Below, in pieces: positions 16,321 through 26,252 of a stretch of 64,000 nucleotides of DNA. Positions within the stretch are counted from its first letter, which is position 1. Every line of letters starts with the position of its first letter. The stretch spans positions 396,489 through 460,488 of the forward strand of contig NZ_CANLNB010000004.1 in the NCBI RefSeq assembly GCF_947492455.1, written 5' to 3'. This stretch comes from an uncultured Aliiroseovarius sp. GTDB taxonomy: Bacteria; Pseudomonadota; Alphaproteobacteria; Rhodobacterales; Rhodobacteraceae. A program made the position numbers and the translations under genes. The notes under the pieces are model-generated. The model was given only the letters and a program-made list of their open reading frames with translations. It had not been told where the DNA came from and searched no databases.

Positions 16321-17769
16321 ATGTTGGATTTGCGACCTGTCATCTATGTTATCGGGCTTCTTGTCGCCGTTCTGGGCGCGACGATGCTGATCCCGGTCGG
16401 GATCGACTTGGCGGACAACAACCCCGATTGGCAGGTGTTTTTGCAAAGCGCCGTCGTGACGATGCTGATTGGCGGGTCGATGGCGCTGTCCACTGCGAAT
16501 GGCGTGGGCAAAGGCCTGACGATCCAGCAAACCTTCCTTCTGACCACCGGTGTTTGGGTGGCGTTGCCGATCTTTGGCGCACTCCCCTTCGCACTGGGCG
16601 AACTGGACGCCCGCCCCGTGGACGCGTTTTTCGAGGCGATGTCCGGCCTGACCACCACCGGATCAACCGTGTTGTCCGGGCTGGATGACCTGCCCAAGGG
16701 GCTTTTGTTCTGGCGTGGGCTTTTGCAGTGGTTCGGCGGCATCGGTATCATTGTTGTGGCGATGGTGTTCCTGCCCGAACTGCGCGTCGGCGGAATGCAG
16801 ATCTTCCGGTCCGAGGGCTTTGACACCTTCGGCAAGATCCTGCCCCGCGCGACCGAGATTTCCTCGCGCATCTCGGTCATCTACTTCACCCTGACCGCGC
16901 TGTGCGCACTGGCCTATTTTGCGCTGGGGATGAGCATTTTCGATGCTGTCACCCATGCGATGACAACCATCGCGACGGGTGGCTATGCCAATTATGACGC
17001 CTCGTTTGGGGCGTTTGGGGCGGGGCCGGAATATGCGGCCGTGGTGTTCATGCTGCTGGCCGCGCTGCCCTTCGTGCGCTACGTACAAATCCTGCAAGGC
17101 ACCGCGCGTCCGCTGTTGCATGACCCGCAGGTGCGCGGGTTCTTCATGACGTTGGTCGTCGTGGTCGCCATCATGGTGCTGTGGCGCTGGCTGGCAGATG
17201 GGCAGCTAAGCGAGCAATCCCTGCGCAAAACGCTGTTCAACCTGACATCGATCCTGACGGGGACGGGCTATGCATCGCAGGATTATATGTTGTGGGGCGG
17301 CTTCCCTGTGGTCTTGTTCTTCTTCGTGGGCCTGATTGGTGGCTGCGCTGGCTCGACCGCGTGTTCGATCAAGATCTTCCGCTATCAACTGCTGCTCTCG
17401 TCAATCAAGGCGCAAATCCAATCGATCCACTCGCCCCACGGGATCTTCACGCCACGGTTCGGTGGACGCCGCGTGGATGAAGAGGTCCTGTCCTCGGTCA
17501 TGGGGTTCTTCGTGTTCTTCGTTGTCACCTTGGGCGTGACCGCTGTCGCTCTGGGTTTGACGGGGCTAGACTTTACTACCTCCATGTCCGGCGCGGCGGC
17601 CGCTTTGGCCAATATTGGTCCCGGCTTGGGGGATCAAATCGGGCCAGCGGGCAATTTTGCGGGGCTGAACGATACCGCCAAATGGATCCTGATCGCCGCC
17701 ATGCTGGTCGGCCGGTTGGAGCTTCTGGCCGTATTCGTCCTTTTTACCGTGACCTTCTGGCGGGGGTGA
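16321..17769 (+). CDS. trkH: TrkH family potassium uptake protein
   Basis: A 482-residue membrane protein of the Trk/Ktr/HKT superfamily, the K+-conducting subunit of a TrkH-TrkA system. Selectivity-filter glycines appear in each repeat: AMSGLTTTGSTVL, TTIATGGYANYDASFG, LTSILTGTGYASQDY and AAALANIGPGLG. GLIGGCAGSTACSIKIFRYQ is the conserved segment after the third filter. Around ten to twelve helices are visible. No trkA gene is adjacent; the regulatory subunit must be elsewhere. Confidence 0.95.
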   Translation: MLDLRPVIYVIGLLVAVLGATMLIPVGIDLADNNPDWQVFLQSAVVTMLIGGSMALSTANGVGKGLTIQQTFLLTTGVWVALPIFGALPFALGELDARPVDAFFEAMSGLTTTGSTVLSGLDDLPKGLLFWRGLLQWFGGIGIIVVAMVFLPELRVGGMQIFRSEGFDTFGKILPRATEISSRISVIYFTLTALCALAYFALGMSIFDAVTHAMTTIATGGYANYDASFGAFGAGPEYAAVVFMLLAALPFVRYVQILQGTARPLLHDPQVRGFFMTLVVVVAIMVLWRWLADGQLSEQSLRKTLFNLTSILTGTGYASQDYMLWGGFPVVLFFFVGLIGGCAGSTACSIKIFRYQLLLSSIKAQIQSIHSPHGIFTPRFGGRRVDEEVLSSVMGFFVFFVVTLGVTAVALGLTGLDFTTSMSGAAAALANIGPGLGDQIGPAGNFAGLNDTAKWILIAAMLVGRLELLAVFVLFTVTFWRG

Positions 17770-17782
17770 TGCCCCTCTAATC

Positions 17783-17815
17783 AAAAAAGGCCCGCGGCGA
17801 TCTGCCCGGGCCTTT
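17783..17815. terminator. Bidirectional intrinsic terminator
   Basis: AAAGGCCCG (17786-17794) and CGGGCCTTT (17807-17815) form a 9-bp stem between converging trkH and the SPOR/PG-binding gene, with A-rich sequence on the left and T residues on the right serving both strands. Confidence 0.85.
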
Positions 17816-17836
17816 CTGCATTCTATGCGCTGAGGA

Positions 17837-19669
17837 TCAGTTCCAGCAGCTGACCAGAACCGTCATGTCAGCGGCCTTGGTGTTCAGCTCGACCGGATCG
17901 ACCGAGGTGACGCTGTCGGTGGTGCTGGTGGTCACACCGTTTGCGGCCAGGAAGGCGGCGACGGTGCCTGCGTCCATCGCGAAGCTGGTGTCGGCGGGCA
18001 GGGTGCGGCCTGTGGTGCCACCGGCGGGCAGCAGCATCCCCATTACGGAACCGCCCGCGTCCAGAACCGGGCCGCCTGCATCGCCCGGCAGGGCGGCAAG
18101 GGTCAGGCGGGACAGCTCAGCCTGGCCATTCAGGCCGGTCAGCTCGGACAGGGTACCGAAGGTCAGGCTGGGCGCGCTGAGGCGACCCTCATACGAGAAG
18201 CCCGCGACGGCTACGTCCGATTTTAGGCGTGGTTCAGCGGTCAGGAAGGATGCGAACGAGATCGGCGCCTGCGCAGTGGCGGGTTCCAGCAGCGCCAGAC
18301 CCAGCGTGTCGTCCGTGGCCACGACGTTGGCGTCAAACTCGTCGTTGATCGAGATGCGGGTGCAGGACCCAACGGCCTCGGTCGTGGTCAGGATGCGCCC
18401 GGCACCATCCACATAGAAGCCCGAGCGCGAGCGTTCCGGCGTGCGGATGTCCAAGCCGGACAGCAGATCAAGGCTTTGCGTGGCGTCATCCAATCCGGCG
18501 TCATCGGCCAGCGCCTGTGCGCCCAACGACGCAAAGCTTGCCCGCATGTCCCGCAGGGCCAGATCGCGGCGCTTTTCATCGCCTTTGGGCCAGACCAGCG
18601 TGAAGCCCTTCACGGTGCCGTCCGCCAGCTTGACCTGCGTGAAGGACGAGATCTTGTCGTCTGCCCCCTCGATGGTGAACCCGCTCTTGCCTCGCTCGCG
18701 CGGGCCCTCGGTCGGGACGATCTCAAGCGTTTGCAGGATGTCATAGAGACCATAGAGCGTGTTCTGATCGCCGGTCTGGCTGATCATCACCAGTTGGACA
18801 TCGCTGTCGCCCTTGGTTTTGAAATGCACGAAGGGGGCTTCGTAGCGGTCAAACGCGACCATGCCAGCGGGGATCGCCATCGCGATGCCTGCGTTCTGGT
18901 CCTCGAACGGGGCCATGCCAAGCGCATCCAGAACAGATTGATAGCTGCCCAGAAGCACCGCGCGCTGGCGGGTGGTCAGAACGCCGGTCGGGTCATAGCC
19001 CTTATCCGTCTGCCATGCCGCCATCGAGCGGCGGGTGCCCGCGCCAAACGCGCCGTCAATGGCCGAGGTGTAGTAGCCTTCCCACTGCAGCGCGACCTGC
19101 AACGCCTTGCGTGCATCGCGGTCCAAAGCCCGCTCGCTTGCCTGCGCTTCGCGCTTGGTTTCGTCCTGAATGACGATCACGGGTTCGCTAGGAGTTGCAG
19201 GAACCACGGCGACGGTTTCGGTTTGCGGCTCGGGGGGCGTTTCGACGGCTGGCGCCTCGATCGGGGCTGCGGTCAGGGCGCTTGCGCCGACAGGCCAGTA
19301 CTGCTGGCGGAACTTATTGGGTAGCGCGATGAAGCTGTCTTGCGGGATCAGGCCCGCGTTTTTCAGGTTGCGCAGCTGCACTTCGGCGGCGCGTTCGGTG
19401 TACGGTCCTAAAACGATGGCATACCAATTGCCTCCGACGCGAAACCCGCTGACGCCGTCCAGACGGCTTGCATAGGCGCGGGCGCGGGCTTCGGCCTCGC
19501 CCAGCGTCGGTTGGGCTTCCACTTGAATCCACCGCACCGCCTGACCGCTTGTGGCTTGCTGTGCCACGGCTGGTCCTGCCGAAAGCAACGCAAGGGCGCT
19601 GGTGGCGGAGACTGAAGTCACGAAGGGAAGAAGGCCGGTGGCCAAGGCAATTGCAAATTTACTGGTCAT
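17837..19669 (-). CDS. Exported SPOR / peptidoglycan-binding protein with degenerate trypsin-like domain
   Basis: A 610-residue exported protein. A signal peptide (about residues 1-38, ending AGPAVAQQ) is followed by a SPOR-like domain (RWIQVEAQPTLGEAEARARA to KNAGLIPQDSF). A Pro/Glu linker and a PG_binding_1 domain come next (ALQWEGYYTSAIDGAFGAGT, MAAWQTDKGYDPTGVLTTRQ), then a C-terminal trypsin/HtrA-like fold. In that fold the serine motif reads GDAGGPVLDAGG, so the nucleophile is Ala (codon at 18077-18079), and the usual A-H-C region reads AVGSCTRI, so the His is gone too. An Asp remains in DDTLGLALLEP. It is therefore likely a non-catalytic periplasmic adaptor bound to the cell wall. Confidence 0.8.
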   Translation of the reverse strand: MTSKFAIALATGLLPFVTSVSATSALALLSAGPAVAQQATSGQAVRWIQVEAQPTLGEAEARARAYASRLDGVSGFRVGGNWYAIVLGPYTERAAEVQLRNLKNAGLIPQDSFIALPNKFRQQYWPVGASALTAAPIEAPAVETPPEPQTETVAVVPATPSEPVIVIQDETKREAQASERALDRDARKALQVALQWEGYYTSAIDGAFGAGTRRSMAAWQTDKGYDPTGVLTTRQRAVLLGSYQSVLDALGMAPFEDQNAGIAMAIPAGMVAFDRYEAPFVHFKTKGDSDVQLVMISQTGDQNTLYGLYDILQTLEIVPTEGPRERGKSGFTIEGADDKISSFTQVKLADGTVKGFTLVWPKGDEKRRDLALRDMRASFASLGAQALADDAGLDDATQSLDLLSGLDIRTPERSRSGFYVDGAGRILTTTEAVGSCTRISINDEFDANVVATDDTLGLALLEPATAQAPISFASFLTAEPRLKSDVAVAGFSYEGRLSAPSLTFGTLSELTGLNGQAELSRLTLAALPGDAGGPVLDAGGSVMGMLLPAGGTTGRTLPADTSFAMDAGTVAAFLAANGVTTSTTDSVTSVDPVELNTKAADMTVLVSCWN

Positions 19670-19883
19670 GGATCCTCGTCGCCCTAAGGGCAAATTAGGC
19701 TGAATTTCGCGCAAGTAACACATCGGTGCCAGCGAAGGTCAATATCGCCGCGCCGCCTTTCGGAAATTTCTGCTGCGTTAGGGCAGGAAAACCCAACCCT
19801 TGCGCCCGTTTCCCGCGTTGACCCTGTACCCCCCAGCGCCTATTGAGTGGCAGACTTTGTACAAACCAGTTCAGGGCAGCGCC

Positions 19884-20828
19884 ATGGCCACGACCAAGAC
19901 CAAACCGCAATGCTTTCAGGAAATCATCCTGCGGCTTCAGAACTACTGGGCCGAAAAGGGCTGCGCCGTGATGCAGCCTTATGACATGGAGGTCGGCGCA
20001 GGGACGTTCCACCCGGCCACCACGTTGCGCTCGCTTGGTTCGCAGCCGTGGGCCGCCGCCTATGTGCAGCCCTCGCGTCGTCCGACCGATGGCCGCTATG
20101 GTGAAAACCCAAACCGCCTGCAGCACTACTATCAGTACCAAGTGCTGATCAAACCCAGCCCGCCCAACCTGCAAGAGCTGTATCTTGGCTCGCTCGAAGC
20201 CATCGGCATCGACATGGAGCTGCACGACATCCGTTTTGTGGAAGACGACTGGGAAAGCCCGACGCTGGGCGCGTGGGGTCTGGGCTGGGAGGTCTGGTGC
20301 GACGGGATGGAAGTCAGCCAGTTCACCTATTTCCAGCAGGTCGGCGGCCATGACTGTAAACCTGTGTCTGGAGAGCTGACATATGGTCTGGAACGTCTGG
20401 CCATGTATGTGCTGGGCGTCGATCACGTGATGGACATGCCGTTCAACGCGCCCGATGCGCCGATTGCGCTGACCTATGGTGACGTGTTCAAGCAGACCGA
20501 AGAAGAATACGCGCGCTGGAACTTTGACACGGCCAACACCGATGTGCTTCTGCGCCATTTCGAGGAAGCCGAGGAAGAGTGCCGGATGATCCTTGATCAG
20601 GCCTATGACGACCCCAAGACTGGCAAGCGTATCATCATGGCGCACCCGGCCTATGACCAGTGCATCAAGGCCTCGCACCTGTTCAACCTTCTGGACGCGC
20701 GCGGCGTGATCTCGGTCACTGAACGTCAGGCCTATATTGGGCGTGTGCGTGCGCTGGCAAAGCTGTGTGCGGATGCCTTCGTGCAGACCGCTGCTGCGGG
20801 TTGGACACCGGAAGGGGACGCGGCGTGA
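19884..20828 (+). CDS. glyQ: Glycine--tRNA ligase alpha subunit
   Basis: A 314-residue class II synthetase alpha chain that activates glycine. Class motifs are clear: [17 protein letters not shown] at the start, motif 2 region [39 protein letters not shown], and the [15 protein letters not shown] motif 3. The ATG at 19884 matches the conserved family start; a longer in-frame extension reads into the promoter region. Its TGA overlaps the GTG of the next gene by three bases. Confidence 0.98.
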   Translation: MATTKTKPQCFQEIILRLQNYWAEKGCAVMQPYDMEVGAGTFHPATTLRSLGSQPWAAAYVQPSRRPTDGRYGENPNRLQHYYQYQVLIKPSPPNLQELYLGSLEAIGIDMELHDIRFVEDDWESPTLGAWGLGWEVWCDGMEVSQFTYFQQVGGHDCKPVSGELTYGLERLAMYVLGVDHVMDMPFNAPDAPIALTYGDVFKQTEEEYARWNFDTANTDVLLRHFEEAEEECRMILDQAYDDPKTGKRIIMAHPAYDQCIKASHLFNLLDARGVISVTERQAYIGRVRALAKLCADAFVQTAAAGWTPEGDAA

Positions 20829-21292
20829 GTGGTCGCCTGCTTGGGAGCTTCATCGTGATAACCGCCCTGATCTCTGGCGGCTTGATCTACTGGATCCAGC
20901 TTTACGCCTTCTATGACGAGGTCTCGGCCGAGGACGGGATCCGCATGACCAATCTGGTCACCGGCCAGCCTGAAATCGTGCTGTATGACAGCTTCCAAGG
21001 CATCGACGCCGACAGCTCGCCATTGCGCTATCGCGGCTGTTTCACCACGACGATGAGCTTGGCCATGTTGACCGAAACCTTCGTGCCCTATGAAGAGGCC
21101 ACGCCCCTGACCGCACCCGGTTGGTTCGACTGCTTTGACGCAGTCCAGATCGGCGCAGATATCGAACAGGGCAACGCCTTGGCCTTTCTGGGCGAACGTA
21201 ACATCAAAGATGGGGTCGACCGCGTCGTCGCCATCTATCCTGACGGCCGGGGCTTTGCCTGGCATCAGTTGAACGAAAAATATCAAGAGTAA
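20825..21292 (+). CDS. Conserved small membrane-anchored protein between glyQ and glyS
   Basis: A 155-residue protein starting at GTG 20825, overlapping the glyQ stop. One N-terminal transmembrane helix ([20 protein letters not shown]) is followed by a periplasmic domain with two cysteines in [14 protein letters not shown] and [13 protein letters not shown], and a tail [20 protein letters not shown]. It resembles a family conserved at this position in Rhodobacteraceae (annotated, I believe, as DUF6446; not verified). No function is known. Being locked between two subunits of one synthetase by overlaps suggests cotranslation with them rather than functional involvement. Confidence 0.8.
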   Translation: MSGRLLGSFIVITALISGGLIYWIQLYAFYDEVSAEDGIRMTNLVTGQPEIVLYDSFQGIDADSSPLRYRGCFTTTMSLAMLTETFVPYEEATPLTAPGWFDCFDAVQIGADIEQGNALAFLGERNIKDGVDRVVAIYPDGRGFAWHQLNEKYQE

Positions 21293-21297
21293 GCACC

Positions 21298-23523
21298 ATG
21301 CCTGACCTGCTGATTGAACTCTTTTCCGAAGAAATCCCGGCCCGTATGCAAACGCGCGCGGCTGAGGATCTGAAAAAGCTGGTGACAGACGGTCTGGTCG
21401 AGGCTGGCCTGACCTATGCCGGTGCTGCTGCGCTGTCGACGCCACGCCGCCTGACGTTGGCTGTCGAAGGCCTGCTGGCCCAATCGCCGGACACGCGTGA
21501 AGAACGCAAGGGTCCGAAAGTGGGTGCGCCGGACAAGGCGATCGAGGGCTTCCTGCGCGGAGCAGGCGTCACCCGCGATCAGCTTGAAGAGCGTGAGACC
21601 CCCAAGGGTGCGGTCTATTTTGCCACCATCGAAAAGAAAGGTCGCCCCGCAGCCGAGATCATCGCCGAGGTTCTTGAAAACGCCATCCGCAACTTCCCGT
21701 GGCCCAAGTCGATGCGCTGGGGTTCCGGCAGCTTGCGCTGGGTGCGTCCGCTGCACTCGATCCTGTGCATCCTGTCGGAAGAGGCTGGCGCCACCGTGGT
21801 GCCGCTGGACGTGGACGGGATCACCTCGGGTGACACGACCGAGGGCCACCGCTTCATGGCGCCGGGTCGTTTCGCTGTGACTGGCTTTGCCGATTACGAG
21901 GCCAAGCTGAAAGCCGCCAAGGTGATCCTGTCGCCCGCCGAGCGTGCCGATCACATCTGGGCAGACGCGCAAAGCGCTGCCTTCGCCCAAGGGATGGAGA
22001 TCGTGGAAGACAAAGGCCTGCTGGCCGAGGTCGCCGGTCTGGTCGAATGGCCCATTGTCCTGATGGGCGACATCGCCGAGGACTTCATCCACCTGCCGCC
22101 CGAAGTGCTGCAAACCAGTATGCGCGAGCACCAGAAGTTCTTCTCGGTCAAGAACCCGAAAACGGACCGGATCGAGAAGTTCATCACCGTTGCCAACCGC
22201 GAAACCGCGGACCACGGCGCGACCATTCTGGCCGGGAACCAGAAAGTGCTGTTCGCCCGTCTGGCAGACGCCAAGTTCTTCTGGGAAAACGACATTCGCG
22301 TGGCTGAAGCGGGTGGTCAGCCGTGGCTGGACAGCCTTGCCAACGTGACCTTCCACAACAAGCTGGGCACGCAGGCCGACCGGATCGACCGCATCGCCGC
22401 CATGGCGCGGGCGCTGGCCCCGTCGGTGAATGCTGACGCAGGTCTGGTCGAAAAAGCCGCCCGTTGGGCCAAGGCCGATCTGTCGTCGGAAATGGTCTAT
22501 GAGTTCCCGGAACTACAGGGCCTGATGGGCAAGTACTATGCCGCGCCTGCGGGCTATTCGATTGAAGTTGCTGATGCAGCACTTGAACACTACTCGCCGC
22601 TTGGCCCGTCTGATGATGTGCCCTCGGCGCCCGTCTCAGTTGCGGTGGCGATGGCCGACAAGCTGGATACGCTGACCGGCTTCTGGGCGATTGACGAAAA
22701 GCCGACCGGGTCGAAAGACCCGTTCGCGCTGCGCCGCGCTGCGCTTGGCGTCATTCGTCTGGTGCTGGACAACAACCTGCGGGTTGAGCTGGACAAGCTG
22801 TTTGACGCGCAACTTTTGCGCCACGAGATCGCTCTGAACGAAGACGGAGAATCTCGTGCGGCCCTGCTGCGTGATCTGGACAACGAGATCGCGGATCACG
22901 GCGTGTTTGGCGCCGCCATTCGCACCATTCTGGACCACTTCGATGGTGATCTGTCCAAGCACTTGAGCGAAGTGAAGGACAGCCTGCCGGCTGTCGCGCG
23001 CGATTTGCTGTCGTTCTTCCACGATCGCTTGAAAGTCTATCTGCGCGACAAGGGCATCCGCCATGACGTGATCGACGCCTGCCTTGCCATGCCCGGCAAT
23101 GACGACCTGACGCTTCTGGTCAAGCGGGCCGAGGCATTGGCGACCTTCCTGTCGACCGAAGATGGCGAGAACCTGATCCAAGGGGTGAAACGCGCGTCGA
23201 ACATTCTGGCGCAGGCCGAGGAAAAAGACGGTGTCGAGTACTCGTACGGTGCAGATGTGAAATTCGCCGAGGATGACAGCGAAAAGGCGCTCTTTGCTGC
23301 GCTGGATGCGGCCGAGGCTGCGATCACGCCGGCGATGGAGACTGAAGACTTCGCCGCCGCGATGACTGCGATGGCCGCCTTGCGCGCACCTATTGATGCG
23401 TTCTTTGAGGCCGTGCAGATCAACGCGGACAATCAGGTGATCCGGCGCAACCGCCTGAACCTGTTGTCGCGCATCCGCATGATCTGCGGCGGCGTGGCCG
23501 ATTTGTCCCGCATCGAAGGCTAA
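21298..23523 (+). CDS. glyS: Glycine--tRNA ligase beta subunit
   Basis: A 741-residue beta chain that binds tRNA-Gly and completes the bacterial alpha2beta2 enzyme. It starts MPDLLIELFSEEIPARMQTR, a signature of GlyS, and has LPPEVLQTSMREHQKFFSV, DFLLGxD-like region SLANVTFHNKLGTQADRIDR, the HD-like EFPELQGLMGKYYA, and a C-terminal DALR-type helical domain ending NRLNLLSRIRMICGGVADLS. Length is near the family norm. It is six bases downstream of the small membrane gene. Confidence 0.98.
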   Translation: MPDLLIELFSEEIPARMQTRAAEDLKKLVTDGLVEAGLTYAGAAALSTPRRLTLAVEGLLAQSPDTREERKGPKVGAPDKAIEGFLRGAGVTRDQLEERETPKGAVYFATIEKKGRPAAEIIAEVLENAIRNFPWPKSMRWGSGSLRWVRPLHSILCILSEEAGATVVPLDVDGITSGDTTEGHRFMAPGRFAVTGFADYEAKLKAAKVILSPAERADHIWADAQSAAFAQGMEIVEDKGLLAEVAGLVEWPIVLMGDIAEDFIHLPPEVLQTSMREHQKFFSVKNPKTDRIEKFITVANRETADHGATILAGNQKVLFARLADAKFFWENDIRVAEAGGQPWLDSLANVTFHNKLGTQADRIDRIAAMARALAPSVNADAGLVEKAARWAKADLSSEMVYEFPELQGLMGKYYAAPAGYSIEVADAALEHYSPLGPSDDVPSAPVSVAVAMADKLDTLTGFWAIDEKPTGSKDPFALRRAALGVIRLVLDNNLRVELDKLFDAQLLRHEIALNEDGESRAALLRDLDNEIADHGVFGAAIRTILDHFDGDLSKHLSEVKDSLPAVARDLLSFFHDRLKVYLRDKGIRHDVIDACLAMPGNDDLTLLVKRAEALATFLSTEDGENLIQGVKRASNILAQAEEKDGVEYSYGADVKFAEDDSEKALFAALDAAEAAITPAMETEDFAAAMTAMAALRAPIDAFFEAVQINADNQVIRRNRLNLLSRIRMICGGVADLSRIEG

Positions 23524-23602
23524 GAGACGGGGCAACGCCCCTTCCGCCATACGAACACGCATGTTGCCCTTGTGTGACGCTGCATCCGCGCTATGGTGAC
23601 GG

Positions 23603-26179
23603 GTGAAAGGCGGTGCTGCGGTGCAGAAAAATCAAGACTTGGGTTTCACGGAAATCACCCCGACGGCCGAGATTGAAACCTCTCGGCACGGGGGGCGGGC
23701 GAAGTGCCTGCAACGGCTGATCCGCTTGGATATGCCGGTGCCGCGCACGGTGGCGCTTGATTTTGACGCGGTGCATGGCGTTTCGGCCGGAGAGTTGCCC
23801 GATCTGGACGCGATGATGGAGCTGTTTGGCCCTGATCCGCTGGTGTCGGTGCGTCCGTCATCCGAGGATCCTGATTGGGGCGGGCCGGGGGCCATTCTGA
23901 ACATCGGGATGAACGACAAGGTCCATGCCCACCTGATCGAAAGCCACGGGGAAACCGCCGCCAACGCGCTGTATCTGCGGTTTATCCAATCCTATGCCGT
24001 GCATGTCGGACGTCTGGACCCGGATGAGTTTGACGCCTTGGACACGCCGACCGCCGACACGTTGCGCGAGGCGCTGGAGCTTTATGAAGAAGAGACCGAC
24101 GAATACTTCCCGCAAGATCCCAAGGTTCAGCTGAAGGAAATCCTGCGCTCGATGGCACGCGCATGGGAAGGCACGACGGCGCGACTGTTGCGTCAGGCCA
24201 AAGGTGCGCCTGCGGATGCTGGGCTTGGACTTGTCGTGCAGCAAATGGTGCTGGGTGTCGGGCAGGGGATCTGCGGCTCGGGCGTGATCCAGTTCGTGAA
24301 CGGCACCACCGGACACCGTGAAATCCGTGGTCGCTACCTGTGCAAAAGCCAAGGGCGCGATGCTCTGACAGACGCGGAAGACCGCGATGTCATGTATCTG
24401 ACCAAGGACCCGCGTGGTCGATCCATCGAAGAGGTGCTGCCGCAGAACTTTGCGGATCTCGTACGTTATGGCGAGTTTTGCCGCGTCCGCCTGCGTGAAG
24501 AGATGGAGATCGAATTCACCATCGAAAACGAAGAGCTGTTCATTCTGGACGCCGTGCGCGTGCCGCGCTCGGAACGGGCCAATGTCCGCATCGCAGTTGG
24601 CTTGGCCAAGGACGAGATCATCACGCGTTCCGAAGCCGTGTTGCGCATTCCGCCCCGCGCTCTGGCCGAGCTTCTGCACAGTCAGATCGACCCAGAAGGT
24701 ACTCGTGACCACTTTGCCAGCGGCATCGCGGCCAGCCCGGGGGCGGCAACCGGCAAGATTGTGTTTAATGCCCGCGCGGCGCAGACATTGGCGTCGCAGG
24801 GTGAAAACTGCATTCTGGTGCGCCGTGAAACCAGCCCTGAAGACATTCGCGGGATGCATGCGGCCAAGGGTATTCTGACCATTCGCGGCGGGATCACCAG
24901 CCACGCCGCCGTTATCGCGCGTGGTCTTGGCTTGCCCTGCGTTGTGGGTGCTGGGGACTTGACCTTGAACAAGCGCAAAGGCGAGTTGGTTAATTCGGAT
25001 GGGCGTACGCTACGCGAGGGCGACGTGATCTCGATTGACGGCAGCGCGGGCGAAGCGCTGGTTGGTGCTGTCGACATGCTGCCGCCCGAACTGGGTGAAA
25101 GCTTTCAGACCTTGATGACATGGGCGGACGAGCTGCGCGACATCGGCGTGCGCGCCAATGCCGACACGCCTCCGGATGCACGCAACGCACGGATGTTTGC
25201 TGCCGAAGGGATCGGGCTGTGCCGGACCGAACACATGTTCATCGACGATGACCGCCTTCTGGCCATGCGCGAGATGATCTTTGCCGATCACACCGATGAC
25301 CGACGCGCGGCGCTGGACCGTTTGCTTCCCATGCAGCGCGCTGACTTTACCGAGCTCTTTGAGATTATGCAGGGCCAGCCGGTCTGCATCCGCCTGTTCG
25401 ACCCGCCCCTGCACGAGTTCCTACCGCATGGCCGCGAAGGCCTGCGCGAACTGGCCGAGGCGCTGGACCTACCTTTGAAAGATGTCGAGCGCCGCGTGGC
25501 TGGTCTGCGTGAATTCAACCCGATGTTGGGTATGCGCGGGGTGCGGCTTGGTGTCACGGTGCCAGAAATCTATGACATGCAGGCGCGAGCGATCTTTGAG
25601 GCGACCGTCGAAGCCTCGAAATCCGGGGCGCCAGTGGTGCCCGAGGTGATGATCCCGCTGGTGTCCGCCAAACGCGAGGTCGAGATCGTGAAGGCCCGTG
25701 TCGATGCGGTGGCTGCGGCTGTGCGGATCGAGACCGGTGCCGACTTCACCTATCGATTGGGCGTGATGGTGGAAACGCCGCGCGCAGCCCTGCGGGCGGG
25801 TGAAATTGCCCAGCACGCGGCTTTTATGTCCTTTGGAACCAATGACTTGACCCAGATGACCTATGGTTTGTCGCGTGACGATGCGGGGCGTTTTATGGGC
25901 GAATACGTGTCTCAGGGCGTGTATGAGGAAGACCCGTTCCACATGTTGGATGCAGATGGTGTTGGTGAGCTTCTGGAAATCGGCGCGAACCGTGGCCGGA
26001 CCGAGAACACCGACCTGACCCTGTCCATCTGTGGCGAACATGGCGGCAACCCCGAAAGCATCCGCTTCTGCCGCGACGCAGGGTTTGACTATGTCTCGTG
26101 TTCGCCTTTCCGGGTGCCCGTGGCCCGCTTGGCGGCGGCCCATTTGGCGATCACATCTCCGAAACCAAATGTAACGTAA
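23603..26179 (+). CDS. ppdK: Pyruvate, phosphate dikinase-like enzyme
   Basis: An 858-residue PEP-utilising enzyme, a little shorter than most PPDKs. The swivelling domain has the phosphohistidine motif RGGITSHAAVIARGLGLPCV. The C-terminal TIM barrel has GIGLCRTEHMFIDDDR, SFGTNDLTQMTYGLSRDDAG and the catalytic cysteine in CGEHGGNPESIRFC. The N-terminal ATP-grasp part is divergent: the usual Gly-Lys-Gly-rich start is R-H-G-G-R-A-K, and VSVRPSSEDPDWGGPGAI replaces the common VSVRSGA segment. It interconverts pyruvate and PEP, supporting gluconeogenesis. The start is GTG 23603; a second GTG six codons later is also possible. Confidence 0.85.
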   Translation: MKGGAAVQKNQDLGFTEITPTAEIETSRHGGRAKCLQRLIRLDMPVPRTVALDFDAVHGVSAGELPDLDAMMELFGPDPLVSVRPSSEDPDWGGPGAILNIGMNDKVHAHLIESHGETAANALYLRFIQSYAVHVGRLDPDEFDALDTPTADTLREALELYEEETDEYFPQDPKVQLKEILRSMARAWEGTTARLLRQAKGAPADAGLGLVVQQMVLGVGQGICGSGVIQFVNGTTGHREIRGRYLCKSQGRDALTDAEDRDVMYLTKDPRGRSIEEVLPQNFADLVRYGEFCRVRLREEMEIEFTIENEELFILDAVRVPRSERANVRIAVGLAKDEIITRSEAVLRIPPRALAELLHSQIDPEGTRDHFASGIAASPGAATGKIVFNARAAQTLASQGENCILVRRETSPEDIRGMHAAKGILTIRGGITSHAAVIARGLGLPCVVGAGDLTLNKRKGELVNSDGRTLREGDVISIDGSAGEALVGAVDMLPPELGESFQTLMTWADELRDIGVRANADTPPDARNARMFAAEGIGLCRTEHMFIDDDRLLAMREMIFADHTDDRRAALDRLLPMQRADFTELFEIMQGQPVCIRLFDPPLHEFLPHGREGLRELAEALDLPLKDVERRVAGLREFNPMLGMRGVRLGVTVPEIYDMQARAIFEATVEASKSGAPVVPEVMIPLVSAKREVEIVKARVDAVAAAVRIETGADFTYRLGVMVETPRAALRAGEIAQHAAFMSFGTNDLTQMTYGLSRDDAGRFMGEYVSQGVYEEDPFHMLDADGVGELLEIGANRGRTENTDLTLSICGEHGGNPESIRFCRDAGFDYVSCSPFRVPVARLAAAHLAITSPKPNVT

Positions 26180-26252
26180 ATCGCACAGGACTAGACGTAA
26201 CGACAACAAACCCCTATGTGACCCGGCGAAATCGTCAGGGACGTGTTGTGTG

